Assembly (NCBI RefSeq): GCF_038003525.1
Contig: NZ_JBBOPI010000001.1
Span: 1,913,001 to 1,977,000 of the forward strand
DNA from: Solibacillus sp. FSL H8-0538
GTDB taxonomy: Bacteria; Bacillota; Bacilli; Bacillales_A; Planococcaceae
Direction of reading: 5' to 3'
Length of the DNA: 64,000 nt
The first letter of the stretch is position 1. Every line of letters begins with the position of its first letter. The position numbers were made by a program, and so were the translations under genes. The notes beneath the pieces are model-generated. The model did not search any database, had not been told where the DNA came from, and saw only the letters and a list, made by a program, of their open reading frames with translations. This document shows positions 1 to 8,111 of the stretch, one piece after another.

Positions 1-1
1 T

Positions 2-982
2 ACAAAAAATCGCGCTATGGATCTTGCAAGGAACCTACAAATGACGAAATATGAGTACGTACTTTCATTTGGCTTACCCGCACAAGATGCTCTTAAGCAA
101 TTCACATCGCAAATGCTACTCCATGTCCAGCGTAAAGAAGTATCAAAAGTTGGCGATGTACTCTTTGATTTAATGCAGCATTTAGAGAAAATTGACCCAG
201 ATGCACTTGTCGAACAGGAAAAAGGCTTTTTCAGTATGATGTTTTCACGTCAAAAGAAATCAATTCAGGAAGTCATGTCACATTATAAAAAGCTAAGTAA
301 CCAAATTGATCGCCTTGGTATTCAGCTGTCTCATACGCAAACTGGACTACTTTCTGATTACAAATTTTTAGACGAACTGTACGGGTTAAACGAAGACTAT
401 TTTCATGAGATTAACGTCTATATTGCAGCAGTGGAGATAAAAAAACATCATCTATTGCAAGATGTGCTACCAAAGCTTCAGGTACAAACGCTAGAAAGCG
501 ATGACCCTATGCAAAAGCATAAGCTCCAAGATTTACATATGCAAATTGAATGGCTCGATAAACGTATGTATGATCTTGAAATATCGCGTGAGATTTCCAT
601 TCAGTGCGCACCGCATATACGTTTAATTCAGCAGACGAACCAAATGCTGATTGAAAAAATTCAGTCTTCTGTTATGACTACGATTCCACTATGGCAATCG
701 CAAATTTCGATGTTATTGAGCATGAACAGTCAGCGCCGGGCTATGCAATCACAGCAGCGCCTAATGGATGTTTCGGACGAGCTCATGCGTAAAAATGGGA
801 AAATGATGGATGTCACAGCAAGAGCTACGCGCAAGCAAAAAGGTGTAAGTCATTCCGATATTGACCGCTTCAAGCAAACTCAGCTTCAGCTATTAAAAGA
901 AATCGAAGACACACTGCGCATACAGGCAACAAGTAATGAAAAGCGCCATCAAGTTGAAACGACCATTCTTGATATGAAATAA
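2..982 (+). CDS. TelA-like toxic anion resistance protein, 5' end cut by the window
   Basis: The reading frame is open from base 2 through an internal ATG at 17 to the stop at 980-982. The visible part is about 326 residues; TelA/YaaN family proteins are usually 360-390, so roughly 40 N-terminal residues lie outside the window. The product is a soluble, largely helical protein. Family hallmarks are the central stretch with FFSMMF, the YKKLSNQIDRL segment, and the GLLSDYKFLDELY and YFHEINVYI helices. The family is linked to tellurite or toxic anion resistance, but its molecular role is unsettled. The partner gene (YceG/XpaC-like in relatives) would lie upstream and cannot be seen. A terminator follows directly. 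The family call is confident; the function is inferred from family naming only. Confidence 0.85.
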   Translation, partial: TKNRAMDLARNLQMTKYEYVLSFGLPAQDALKQFTSQMLLHVQRKEVSKVGDVLFDLMQHLEKIDPDALVEQEKGFFSMMFSRQKKSIQEVMSHYKKLSNQIDRLGIQLSHTQTGLLSDYKFLDELYGLNEDYFHEINVYIAAVEIKKHHLLQDVLPKLQVQTLESDDPMQKHKLQDLHMQIEWLDKRMYDLEISREISIQCAPHIRLIQQTNQMLIEKIQSSVMTTIPLWQSQISMLLSMNSQRRAMQSQQRLMDVSDELMRKNGKMMDVTARATRKQKGVSHSDIDRFKQTQLQLLKEIEDTLRIQATSNEKRHQVETTILDMK

Positions 983-1021
983 AAAAAGCAGTTGGTTTGA
1001 ATTTCAAACCAACTGCTTTTT
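983..1021 (+). terminator. Rho-independent terminator after telA-like gene
   Basis: Perfect 14-bp arms at 988-1001 and 1003-1016 are followed by a T-run at 1017-1021. The hairpin lies directly after the telA-like stop codon. Confidence 0.9.
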
Positions 1022-1089
1022 AACTGCAACTATGCGAACATTGCTGCTAGCTGTAAAACGATTTTCTCTATTTCGCTAAGAGACTCGTA

Positions 1090-1287
1090 TTACGCAAAGT
1101 ACTCTTTGTAGTAACCGCCAACTTTACCTGTGTTGTCGATAACGAAAATGAATTCTTCCGTTTCATTTTTCACTTCGTATTCTTTACCTACAGTTAGTAC
1201 GTTTGATACTAAGTACTTCGATGCATTTGTATGTACACATTTTACTGTGCGAATCGTCGGTGCATCTTTCCAATTTAAATGTAACAT
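1090..1287 (-). CDS. DUF6501 family small protein
   Basis: This is a 65-residue soluble protein. It has the pattern I associate with DUF6501 proteins of Bacillales: an N-terminal WKDAPTIRTVKCVHTNA, then NVLTVGKEYEVKNETEE, and a C-terminal VIDNTGKVGGYYKEYF. It has no signal peptide or membrane segment. The GKEYEV and IDNTGK pieces suggest a small beta-barrel. The function is unknown. It is transcribed alone; the facing strand ORF is a shadow. Confidence 0.75.
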   Translation of the reverse strand: MLHLNWKDAPTIRTVKCVHTNASKYLVSNVLTVGKEYEVKNETEEFIFVIDNTGKVGGYYKEYFA

Positions 1288-1450
1288 GGATTTACCCTCA
1301 CTTTTTATCTAGCTTACTTTGTCATTTCTTATTTTAAACGATTTTTTATCGTTATGGTAGTAAATGTACAAAGGAATAGCAAATTTAATTGATTTCTCGG
1401 TTTGAACTGCCCATTTGATGATGGTACACTACTTCTAAGAGGTGGAATTT

Positions 1451-1552
1451 ATGTCATTTAGTTTCGGTAGCGTGCCCATGTGGTTTTTCGCCATTGCAAT
1501 CGCTTTTGCTATAATTTTTGTAATCTACTCCGAATGGAATTCGAGACAATAA
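1451..1552 (+). CDS. 33-residue single-span membrane peptide
   Basis: A short ORF (start MSFSFGSVPMW, end EWNSRQ) encodes one hydrophobic helix of about 18 residues (FFAIAIAFAIIFVIY) with a short charged C-terminal tail. A good ribosome site, AAGAGGTGG, sits 6 bases before the ATG, and a perfect terminator begins at the stop codon. That combination of site, ORF and terminator makes it a real monocistronic gene rather than chance. No family is recognised. It may be a small regulatory or structural membrane peptide. Confidence 0.65.
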   Translation: MSFSFGSVPMWFFAIAIAFAIIFVIYSEWNSRQ

Positions 1553-1577
1553 AAGCTTGCCATCGCAAGCTTTTTTA
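1550..1577 (+). terminator. Terminator of the small membrane peptide gene
   Basis: AAAAGCTTGC (1551-1560), a 4-base loop and GCAAGCTTTTTT (1565-1576) form a perfect stem with a T-run. Confidence 0.85.
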
Positions 1578-1649
1578 CGTATAAAACATGGACAAAATAG
1601 CGATAAACTATACACTGTTTATCCATATTAGTGCCCAATAGTTGACGAT

Positions 1650-1685
1650 CAAAAAATCGACAAACGTAGCTGTTTGCCGATTTGA
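1650..1685 (-). terminator. Terminator of the lysine-type ABC transporter operon
   Basis: Read on the minus strand, ATCGGCAAAC and GTTTGTCGAT pair around a 6-base loop and are followed by TTTTTT. It lies just after the ATPase gene stop. Confidence 0.75.
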
Positions 1686-1689
1686 ATGA

Positions 1690-2424
1690 TTATTTTAATG
1701 TACGTTTTAGGAATGCTTGTGTACGTTCATGCTTCGGATTCGCTAGTACTTCACTAGGATGCCCTTCTTCTACGATGACCCCTTTATCCATAAAGACAAC
1801 TCGGTCTGCCACTTCCTTTGCAAACTCCATTTCATGCGTTACGATGAGCATCGTGTTGCCCTGATCCGCGAGCATTCGCATAACTTTTAATACTTCGCCT
1901 ACCATTTCAGGGTCCAGTGCTGATGTTGGTTCATCAAATAGCATTACATCCGGGTCCATTGCTAGCGCACGTGCAATTGCGACACGCTGTTTTTGCCCAC
2001 CAGATAATTGGCGTGGCTTGGCGTTCACGAAAGACTCCATACCAACTACTTTTAAAAATTTTGTCGCTGTTTCTGTTGCCTCTGCCTTTGAACGTTTTAA
2101 CACCTTTTGCTGCCCAACGATGCAATTTCCTAGTACATTCAAGTTATTAAATAAATTAAACTGCTGGAATACCATCCCTAAATGGGTACGGTAATGCTCG
2201 ATATCATGCTTGTCGTCTAAAATATTTTTACCCTTATAAATAATCTGACCGCCACTTGGACGCTCAAGTAAATTAATACAACGCAGAAGAGTGGATTTAC
2301 CAGAACCTGATGAACCTATTAGACATACAACTTCGCCTTTTCTTACGTTAAAGTTAACGTCACGTAATACTTCGTGACTACCGAATGATTTACTTAAATG
2401 TTGAATTTCAATAATATTTTCCAT
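1690..2424 (-). CDS. Polar amino-acid ABC transporter, ATP-binding protein (probably lysine)
   Basis: This is the ATPase of a three-gene amino-acid importer (244 residues, normal for the GlnQ/HisP family). Walker [10 protein letters not shown] is at about residues 37-45, the signature [15 protein letters not shown] near 139-153, Walker [14 protein letters not shown] near 160, and the H-loop VTHEM near 197. It is the last gene of the operon, 11 bases after the permease, and a terminator follows. The lysine substrate is not visible in this protein. It is inferred from the lysine riboswitch upstream of the first gene, so the subunit should be repressed when lysine is plentiful. Confidence 0.92.
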   Translation of the reverse strand: MENIIEIQHLSKSFGSHEVLRDVNFNVRKGEVVCLIGSSGSGKSTLLRCINLLERPSGGQIIYKGKNILDDKHDIEHYRTHLGMVFQQFNLFNNLNVLGNCIVGQQKVLKRSKAEATETATKFLKVVGMESFVNAKPRQLSGGQKQRVAIARALAMDPDVMLFDEPTSALDPEMVGEVLKVMRMLADQGNTMLIVTHEMEFAKEVADRVVFMDKGVIVEEGHPSEVLANPKHERTQAFLKRTLK

Positions 2425-2435
2425 CGTGATTCCCC

Positions 2436-3170
2436 TTACATAACGTTTTCTGGCTTGTGAACGGTTTCTACTTGATAAGAATCAGGACCATCTAAACGTC
2501 TTTCCATCCAACGTAAAGCTCTAGTTGCTGTAAATGTCATAATTAAGTAGAGTACAGAGGCGATTAAAAATGACTCGGCAAATTTAAAATTTGCGCCGGC
2601 AACCGATTTTGTTTGATAAAACAGCTCAGTTACACTAATTACATTTAGAACGGCCGTATCTTTAATATTCATAACCAATTGATTTCCTGTTGCTGGCAAA
2701 ATATTACGCGCAACCTGTGGTAGAACGATAAATAACATGATCTTCACATGATTCATCCCAATTGCTTGGGCTGCTTCGTATTGTCCTTTATCAATTGAGA
2801 CAATCCCACCGCGTACAATTTCTGCCATATATGCACCTGTATTCAACCCTACAACAACAAGTGCGGCTATGAAACGGTCTAATTCTAAGCCATAAGAAGC
2901 AAGCCCATAGAATACAACCATCGCCTGTACAATCATTGGTGTACCACGGAAAATCTCAACATAGCACGTTAAGATAAAATTGAAGATTTTTAAAATCACG
3001 CTTTTGAATGATTTTTTGCGCACCGGAATTGTGTGCATGACTCCGATGAAAAATCCGATAAGAGCACCAATAATTGTACTAACAATTGCAATCGCTAGTG
3101 TCATATATGCGCCGCGTAAAAACATCGGCCAGTTATTTTGCAAGATTGAGATAATTGTATCTAAACTCAT
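2436..3170 (-). CDS. Polar amino-acid ABC transporter, permease (probably lysine)
   Basis: An inner-membrane permease of the HisM/GlnP type (244 residues) with about five hydrophobic spans. The cytoplasmic EAA loop [21 protein letters not shown] contacts the ATPase. The N-terminal region (about residues 20-45) is the first span. It sits between the solute-binding lipoprotein gene, 202 bases upstream, and the ATPase gene, 11 bases downstream. The upstream gap holds a two-hairpin repeat that may lower expression of permease and ATPase relative to the binding protein, a common arrangement in such operons. Substrate is inferred from the riboswitch. Confidence 0.9.
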   Translation of the reverse strand: MSLDTIISILQNNWPMFLRGAYMTLAIAIVSTIIGALIGFFIGVMHTIPVRKKSFKSVILKIFNFILTCYVEIFRGTPMIVQAMVVFYGLASYGLELDRFIAALVVVGLNTGAYMAEIVRGGIVSIDKGQYEAAQAIGMNHVKIMLFIVLPQVARNILPATGNQLVMNIKDTAVLNVISVTELFYQTKSVAGANFKFAESFLIASVLYLIMTFTATRALRWMERRLDGPDSYQVETVHKPENVM

Positions 3171-3244
3171 AAAAAATCCTCCTAACAGCAGGAAGCTGTC
3201 CTATTAATAAGAAACTAGCCGCAAATACATGCGACCAGTTGCTT

Positions 3245-3331
3245 TTAGAAAGACACATCTCGCCCAATATAGGGCGAGATGATGTCCTTACTTATGTAGA
3301 TAAGTAAGTTATACTTTCTTATCTACCAAAA
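3245..3331. repeat. Two-hairpin dispersed repeat, copy A
   Basis: About 87 bases that recur at 59556-59641 with roughly 85% identity by eye. The first hairpin has CTCGCCC and GGGCGAG around AATATA. The second has TAGATAAG and CTTATCTA around a 13-base loop. This copy lies between the binding-protein and permease genes of one operon, so it would be transcribed and could act as an RNA-stability or attenuation element. Confidence 0.7.
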
Positions 3332-3372
3332 AAATATTGCTGTCTCGGTTAAAGCTGCACTTAAACCATTTC

Positions 3373-4197
3373 TTATTGCGCTGCTGGTTGGTTCGCGATT
3401 GCGTCTTCCATTAGCTTTTGACGGTCATCTTCTGTAATACCTGCTAGCACTTCGTTGATTTTTTCTGTTAAGTCAAAATCTTTACGAACTCCTACTGCTA
3501 CCGCTGTATCAGCTGGTTCTGTTGCAAAGCCGTCTTCTAGAACGACATATACGAAGTTTTCATTTGCTGCAGCAGCAGAAATTGCTTCTGGACGTTCTGC
3601 TACATACCCATCAATTACACCAGATTCAACAGCTACACGCATTGCTGGGAAGTTATCCATTGCCGCTTGAATTTTTACATCTGGAATTTGGTCAATTACG
3701 TTGTAGTTTGTTGTGTTTAATTGTGCTGTAATTTTCGCACCTGCAAAATCTGCTAAATTTTTTGCATTTTCATACACACTACCTTTTTTCGTTACGATCA
3801 CAAAATCAGATGTATAGTAATCTGACGTAAAATCAATTGATTGTTTACGATCTTCCGTTGGGCTCATCCCTGCAATAATCGCATCTACAACACCTGATTG
3901 TAGCGCTGGAACTAAACCGTCCCACTCCGTTTTTACGATCACAAGCTCTTTCCCAAGGCCAGCTGCGATTTGCTTAGCGATTTCTACGTCGTATCCACCC
4001 GCGTATTCAGCAGCACCTTCGATTTTCACAGCACCGTTTGCGTCTGATGACTGTGTCCAGTTAAATGGCGCATAGCCTGCCTCCATACCTACTTTGAACA
4101 CTTCTTTCGTGTCTGATGACGTTTCATCCTCACCACATGCTGAAAGAACGAACATTGCCATCATTGCTGCCATAAATACTACTAATTTTTTCTTCAT
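3373..4197 (-). CDS. Amino-acid ABC transporter substrate-binding lipoprotein (probably lysine)
   Basis: A 274-residue member of the family-3 solute-binding proteins. The signal peptide ends in the lipobox LSAC with Cys21 as the lipidation site, so it is anchored on the outer face of the membrane. The family features VGMEAGYAPFNW, GGYDVEIAKQIA, WDGLVPALQSGVVDAIIAGM and FTSDYYTSDFVIV are all present. It is the first gene of the importer operon. The start ATG follows AAGGGG by 9 bases and is preceded by a lysine riboswitch with its own terminator, so lysine is the probable ligand and co-repressor. Related proteins bind arginine or cystine, hence the caution. Confidence 0.92.
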   Translation of the reverse strand: MKKKLVVFMAAMMAMFVLSACGEDETSSDTKEVFKVGMEAGYAPFNWTQSSDANGAVKIEGAAEYAGGYDVEIAKQIAAGLGKELVIVKTEWDGLVPALQSGVVDAIIAGMSPTEDRKQSIDFTSDYYTSDFVIVTKKGSVYENAKNLADFAGAKITAQLNTTNYNVIDQIPDVKIQAAMDNFPAMRVAVESGVIDGYVAERPEAISAAAANENFVYVVLEDGFATEPADTAVAVGVRKDFDLTEKINEVLAGITEDDRQKLMEDAIANQPAAQ

Positions 4198-4226
4198 GTT
4201 ATCAATCCCCTTTTCTTCAAAATTAT

Positions 4227-4292
4227 GGGCTAATAAAATTGCAAAAAGCGACCTAAAAAGAACTTTAGGTCGCTTGAATTTATAATTAGCCC
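4227..4292 (-). terminator. Expression-platform terminator of the lysine riboswitch
   Basis: On the minus strand an inner stem AAGCGACCTAAA/TTTAGGTCGCTT is followed by TTTTTG. An outer stem GGGCTAAT/ATTAGCCC (4285-4292 with 4227-4234) encloses it. It lies between the aptamer and the start of the binding-protein gene, as expected for transcriptional control. Confidence 0.85.
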
Positions 4293-4315
4293 AAATCCTC
4301 TATTGTTTCCCATTT

Positions 4316-4495
4316 TGAGATAGCACAACTCGAGCATCCGGGAAGACGCACGAGACAGTTCTGTAATTATTCATTACAGACCCAGCATATGATAGTGAGC
4401 CTACCATACACTTCGGCGATAATTCCTTCTTCTTCATTTCACCGTTTGCTCGAAACTCCATGAAAAACTAATAAATACCGCGCCTCTACCCCACG
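4316..4495 (-). promoter_or_regulatory. Lysine riboswitch (L box) aptamer
   Basis: The conserved L-box blocks occur in order on the minus strand: TAGAGGCGCG (about 4488-4479), GCCGAAG (4417-4411), GCTGGGTC (4386-4379), ACTGTC (4359-4354) and GCTATC (4324-4319). The variable helices sit between them. The order and spacing match the lysC-leader type. Lysine binding is expected to favour the downstream terminator and switch off the importer. Confidence 0.92.
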
Positions 4496-4529
4496 AGAAA
4501 GTGAGGTTTTGTTATTGAATTATTATTAA

Positions 4530-4558
4530 ATAATACATCAGTAATACTTTTTGGTCAA
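4530..4558 (-). promoter_or_regulatory. Sigma-A promoter of the lysine-riboswitch operon
   Basis: On the minus strand TTGACC (4558-4553) and TATTAT (4535-4530) are separated by exactly 17 bases and sit just upstream of the aptamer. Confidence 0.75.
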
Positions 4559-4588
4559 TAAGCAATTTTCAGATATTTAAAAGATTAT

Positions 4589-5446
4589 CTACAAATGTTT
4601 AATTTGGTTTACGTCGACAATTACTTCTAGCGTATGTTTTCCGCCCTGATATACCCCTTCAACCGGCGAAACATCACGAAAATCTCGTCCTACACATAGA
4701 TTAATGTGATTATCTAGCACTTCGACATTATTTGTTGGATCTAAGCCAATCCACCCAATACCCGGCACCATAATTTCCACCCACGCATGTGTCGCGGTAT
4801 CGCCGATTAAGTCATCACCCTCACCTACATAAAGGTAACCGCTAATATAACGAGCCGGGATACAACAGTAACGAAGTACAGCAAGCATAATATGTGTAAA
4901 ATCTTGACAAACGCCGACTTTCAAATCGAATGCCTCACTTGCAGTAGTTTCCACAGTTGTAGCCTTCGGATCATACTTAATGACGTTAAATAAATAGGTC
5001 ATTAAATCGCATGCAAACTTTACTGGATTATTATAATGCGTGCCTATTACACCAAGTACCTCATCTATTTGACGTGGCTCAAGCGTTGTAAAATTTGAAA
5101 CACTTAAATAAGGTAAATAATGTTCATGAAACATTTGCGAGTAAAATATATTACGCATTTCATTAGAAAATTGAATTTCGTAAATGTACGGCGCTTTTTG
5201 CACACTTACAATTGAACTTGACGTAATGATGAGTTCATTATGCTTTTCTGCAATAAAGAAGCTCCCTATATTATTATCCCAAATATCTATATATTCCTTT
5301 GTTAATGATAATGGATTAATTTTCACATTGTAAGAGAGCACGCGCTGACATTCATTATTTCGAGGCTTTAAACGAATCGTATTTAACGACTGCTCCACAG
5401 GACTTTCATAGCGAAAAATATTTGTATGTTTTATTCGGTATTTCAT
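4589..5446 (-). CDS. Transglutaminase-like cysteine protein of the ATP-grasp/alpha-E operon
   Basis: A 285-residue cytoplasmic protein. It has an N-terminal beta domain (starting MKYRIKHTNIFRYE, typical of COG1305 proteins) and a transglutaminase core with the nucleophile in VGVCQDFTHIMLAVLR, the His in THAWVEIMVPGIGW and the Asp in GLDPTNN. These proteins may act as peptidases or amidotransferases rather than true transglutaminases. It is the last gene of a three-gene operon with an ATP-grasp enzyme and an alpha-E protein. It starts 51 bases after the alpha-E stop and has the ribosome site AAGGGG. The family association is well documented; the substrate is unknown. Confidence 0.88.
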   Translation of the reverse strand: MKYRIKHTNIFRYESPVEQSLNTIRLKPRNNECQRVLSYNVKINPLSLTKEYIDIWDNNIGSFFIAEKHNELIITSSSIVSVQKAPYIYEIQFSNEMRNIFYSQMFHEHYLPYLSVSNFTTLEPRQIDEVLGVIGTHYNNPVKFACDLMTYLFNVIKYDPKATTVETTASEAFDLKVGVCQDFTHIMLAVLRYCCIPARYISGYLYVGEGDDLIGDTATHAWVEIMVPGIGWIGLDPTNNVEVLDNHINLCVGRDFRDVSPVEGVYQGGKHTLEVIVDVNQIKHL

Positions 5447-5497
5447 GTTTATTCCCCTTTAAGTTTATTGAACAGAGTTGCCATGTGGGAAAAGCCT

Positions 5498-6448
5498 TCA
5501 ATCAACAAGTATTGGTGCATTTAAATAATAAGTGCGCGCAAAAACGGGACCAAAATTCGAGCACTGTGTATGGATTTCCTTTACCCATTCTTTCCGTTGT
5601 TCAACACTCATTAACGAAGCATCTTTTTGCACGATGAGTTCCAGTTGCTCTAGTGCTTCAAACATTTCCTGCGCATATGGACTACTAACCGAATCCTCTT
5701 CAATATCAAGTACAGTTCGTTTAATTTTGCGAATACCATAGGCAACAGAGCGAGAGCATTTTGTATCTCCCATTAAGAAATTCAATACGTTGTCAGAAGT
5801 GCGTATACGAAAGCGACGAGTATATTCCTCAAACGAATTTGTTAACTGTAGTCCAGATGTTACAGCAATTTCTCGTGTAAGAACATCTTCATTTTCGAGT
5901 AAACGCAGGACAATTAATGCTGTTTTTTCAGAACGCTCAATCCACTTACCAATTTTCACAAATTGGAAGCATTCATCACGCGTCATAAGCGAGTCAATAA
6001 TCCCCGTAGCTGTCAATGATGTTTTTCGTATCTTCGTTAAAAACTCCGTAGTCTTTAATACTGTAAACTCTTCATCTACAGTCTTGACCTGCATCGATAA
6101 ATATAGTTCATTCCATTCTTCCCAAAGCTCATTTGGAATGAGATCCCGCGTATTCCGGGCGTTATTACGAATGCTTTTAATTAATGAGTCAATGGAATTA
6201 TAATTGTATTCATCAAATAATAAATAATACACCATTTGCTGCAAATAATAACTTTCATAACGTGCCGAATAGACTTCAATATAACCACAAATATCTAATA
6301 CTGTATGCCATTCTTTTTCATAACCACAATCATTACGACTTTGCTCCAGCATACGCTCAATTTGTGTGTCAATAATATGTGCGTTCGTTTCTGTTCGTTC
6401 GCTATAACGGCCAATCCAGTAAAGTGAGTCCGCAACACGACTAAGCAT
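5498..6448 (-). CDS. Alpha-E domain protein
   Basis: A 316-residue all-helical protein of the alpha-E family (COG2307). The hallmark N-terminus is MLSRVADSLYWIGRYSERTE. The start at 6448 is preferred over a longer reading because AAGGAGG lies upstream of it inside the preceding gene, and because the family begins at this motif. The start overlaps the end of the ATP-grasp gene by 8 bases (ATGCTTAG), so the two are probably translationally coupled. In predicted systems the alpha-E protein works with the circularly permuted ATP-grasp enzyme in forming peptide bonds. The biochemical role has not been settled. Confidence 0.88.
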   Translation of the reverse strand: MLSRVADSLYWIGRYSERTETNAHIIDTQIERMLEQSRNDCGYEKEWHTVLDICGYIEVYSARYESYYLQQMVYYLLFDEYNYNSIDSLIKSIRNNARNTRDLIPNELWEEWNELYLSMQVKTVDEEFTVLKTTEFLTKIRKTSLTATGIIDSLMTRDECFQFVKIGKWIERSEKTALIVLRLLENEDVLTREIAVTSGLQLTNSFEEYTRRFRIRTSDNVLNFLMGDTKCSRSVAYGIRKIKRTVLDIEEDSVSSPYAQEMFEALEQLELIVQKDASLMSVEQRKEWVKEIHTQCSNFGPVFARTYYLNAPILVD

Positions 6449-7892
6449 GCACCTTCGCCTCCTTAATAATCCACGTATCTTTTCCGCCACCACCTTGTGA
6501 AGAGTTGACAACGAGCGAGCCCTCTTTTAAAGCAACGCGGGATAATCCACCTGGCAACACATGTGTTTCCGTCCCTTGTATGACAAATACACGTAAGTCG
6601 ACATGACAAGGATAAAAGCGGCCGTCTTGGTAAGCAGGCGCACGGGATAATTTAATTGTCGGCTGTGCAATATATTGATGCGGTGCTTCTAGTATTTTGT
6701 TGCGGAATTCCTCTCGTAGCTCTGGCGTCGAATGTGGACCAATAAGCATATCATACCCGCCTGATGCACCTACATTTTTCACAACGAGCTTGTCTAAGCG
6801 CTCTAACACCCATTCACGTTGCGCCTCATCCTCAAGCAAATACGTTTTCACATTATCAATAATCGGCTCTTCATTTAAATAAAAGCGGATCATATCAGGA
6901 ACGTAAACATACATCGCCTTATCATCAGCTACACCGTTCCCTATTGCATTTAAAATCGCTACGTTGCCCTCTTTGTACGCTGCTAAAATATTGGCTATCC
7001 CGAGCATTGAATCCTCCCTAAAGACAGTTGGATCTAAGAAATCATCATCAATACGACGATAAATAATATCGACACGCTTCAATCCATGAATTGTTTTTAA
7101 ATAGACAATATTATCTTTGACGACTAAATCACGGCCCTCCACAAGCGTAATATTCATTTCTTTCGCTAAAAATACATGATCGTAATAAGCCGCGTTATAA
7201 ATACCTGCTGTTAGAAGGACTGCATGTAGCTCTTCATGCTCGGACACATTTTTCGGACGATGTGATAATAACGCATCCTGCATATGTACTATTTTCTCCT
7301 CTAACGTTTCAATAGCGTAATTACGGAAAAATTCCGGATACATTTTGCGCATGACGTAACGATTTTGATACACGTAACTCATGCCTGAAGGGTTGCGTAA
7401 ATTATCTTCAAGTACACAATATTTTCCGTTTTCATCACGGATTAAGTCTATCCCAGCTAAGAAAATATGATTTTTCAGCGGGATATTTGCCCCAATAACT
7501 TGCTTATAGTAATACGGATTATTATCGATTAATGTTTTAGGTACAACCCCTGCTTGTACAATTTTTTGTTCATTATACACATCATGAAGAAATAAGTTTA
7601 ACGCCTTTACACGCTGCTTCATACCTTTTTCTATCGTTTCCCACGCCTCTGCTGGAATAATAATTGGCACAAAGTCAAAAGGCATAGTGCGCTCTGTACC
7701 ACCTTCAGCACCGTACACTGTAAATGTAATACCTTGACGTAAAAAACTCGACTGTGCAGAATTATGTTTTTCAAAAAGCTCTGTTTCAGAAAAACTAATT
7801 AGCTGTTCATAAAAAGGAATATAATGTTTTTTTGGCTTGTCTCCATTTAGCATTTCATCATAAAAAGAACTTGAATCATACGGTTTAAACAT
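6441..7892 (-). CDS. Circularly permuted type 2 ATP-grasp protein
   Basis: A 483-residue enzyme of the COG2308 family, predicted to ligate an amino group to a carboxylate using ATP. The typical blocks are seen: ITFTVYGAEGG near the N-terminus, FDFVPIIIPAEAW, LEDNLRNPSGMSYVYQNR (metal and phosphate region), VKNVGASGGYDMLIGP, and a C-terminal LPGGLSRVALKEGSLVVNSSQGGGGKD. Two ATGs are possible. The second, at 7892, stands 9 bases after GGAGG and is chosen; the first, at 7898, is only 3 bases away. It is the first gene of the operon with the alpha-E and transglutaminase-like proteins. Confidence 0.9.
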   Translation of the reverse strand: MFKPYDSSSFYDEMLNGDKPKKHYIPFYEQLISFSETELFEKHNSAQSSFLRQGITFTVYGAEGGTERTMPFDFVPIIIPAEAWETIEKGMKQRVKALNLFLHDVYNEQKIVQAGVVPKTLIDNNPYYYKQVIGANIPLKNHIFLAGIDLIRDENGKYCVLEDNLRNPSGMSYVYQNRYVMRKMYPEFFRNYAIETLEEKIVHMQDALLSHRPKNVSEHEELHAVLLTAGIYNAAYYDHVFLAKEMNITLVEGRDLVVKDNIVYLKTIHGLKRVDIIYRRIDDDFLDPTVFREDSMLGIANILAAYKEGNVAILNAIGNGVADDKAMYVYVPDMIRFYLNEEPIIDNVKTYLLEDEAQREWVLERLDKLVVKNVGASGGYDMLIGPHSTPELREEFRNKILEAPHQYIAQPTIKLSRAPAYQDGRFYPCHVDLRVFVIQGTETHVLPGGLSRVALKEGSLVVNSSQGGGGKDTWIIKEAKVHA

Positions 7893-8066
7893 CCACATTC
7901 TCCTCCAAATAAATATGTATACTCATAAAATACAATAGAGGAATAGAAAAACCCTTTTATTTTAAAAATATTTATAAAATTTGAAAATAAATACAAAAAT
8001 TCAAAAACTTAGTTGTGTGAAATTTATTAAAGAGAATAAGTGGGTATTTTGGCGAATTTTGCAAAA

Positions 8067-8103
8067 CAAAAAGACTTCGACGAATTTTGTCGAAGTCTTT
8101 TTG
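8067..8103 (-). terminator. Terminator of the odhAB operon
   Basis: AAAAAGACTTCGAC (8068-8081) and GTCGAAGTCTTTTT (8089-8102) form a perfect stem just after the odhB stop. It could work in both directions. Confidence 0.85.
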
Positions 8104-8111
8104 TCGTTACA

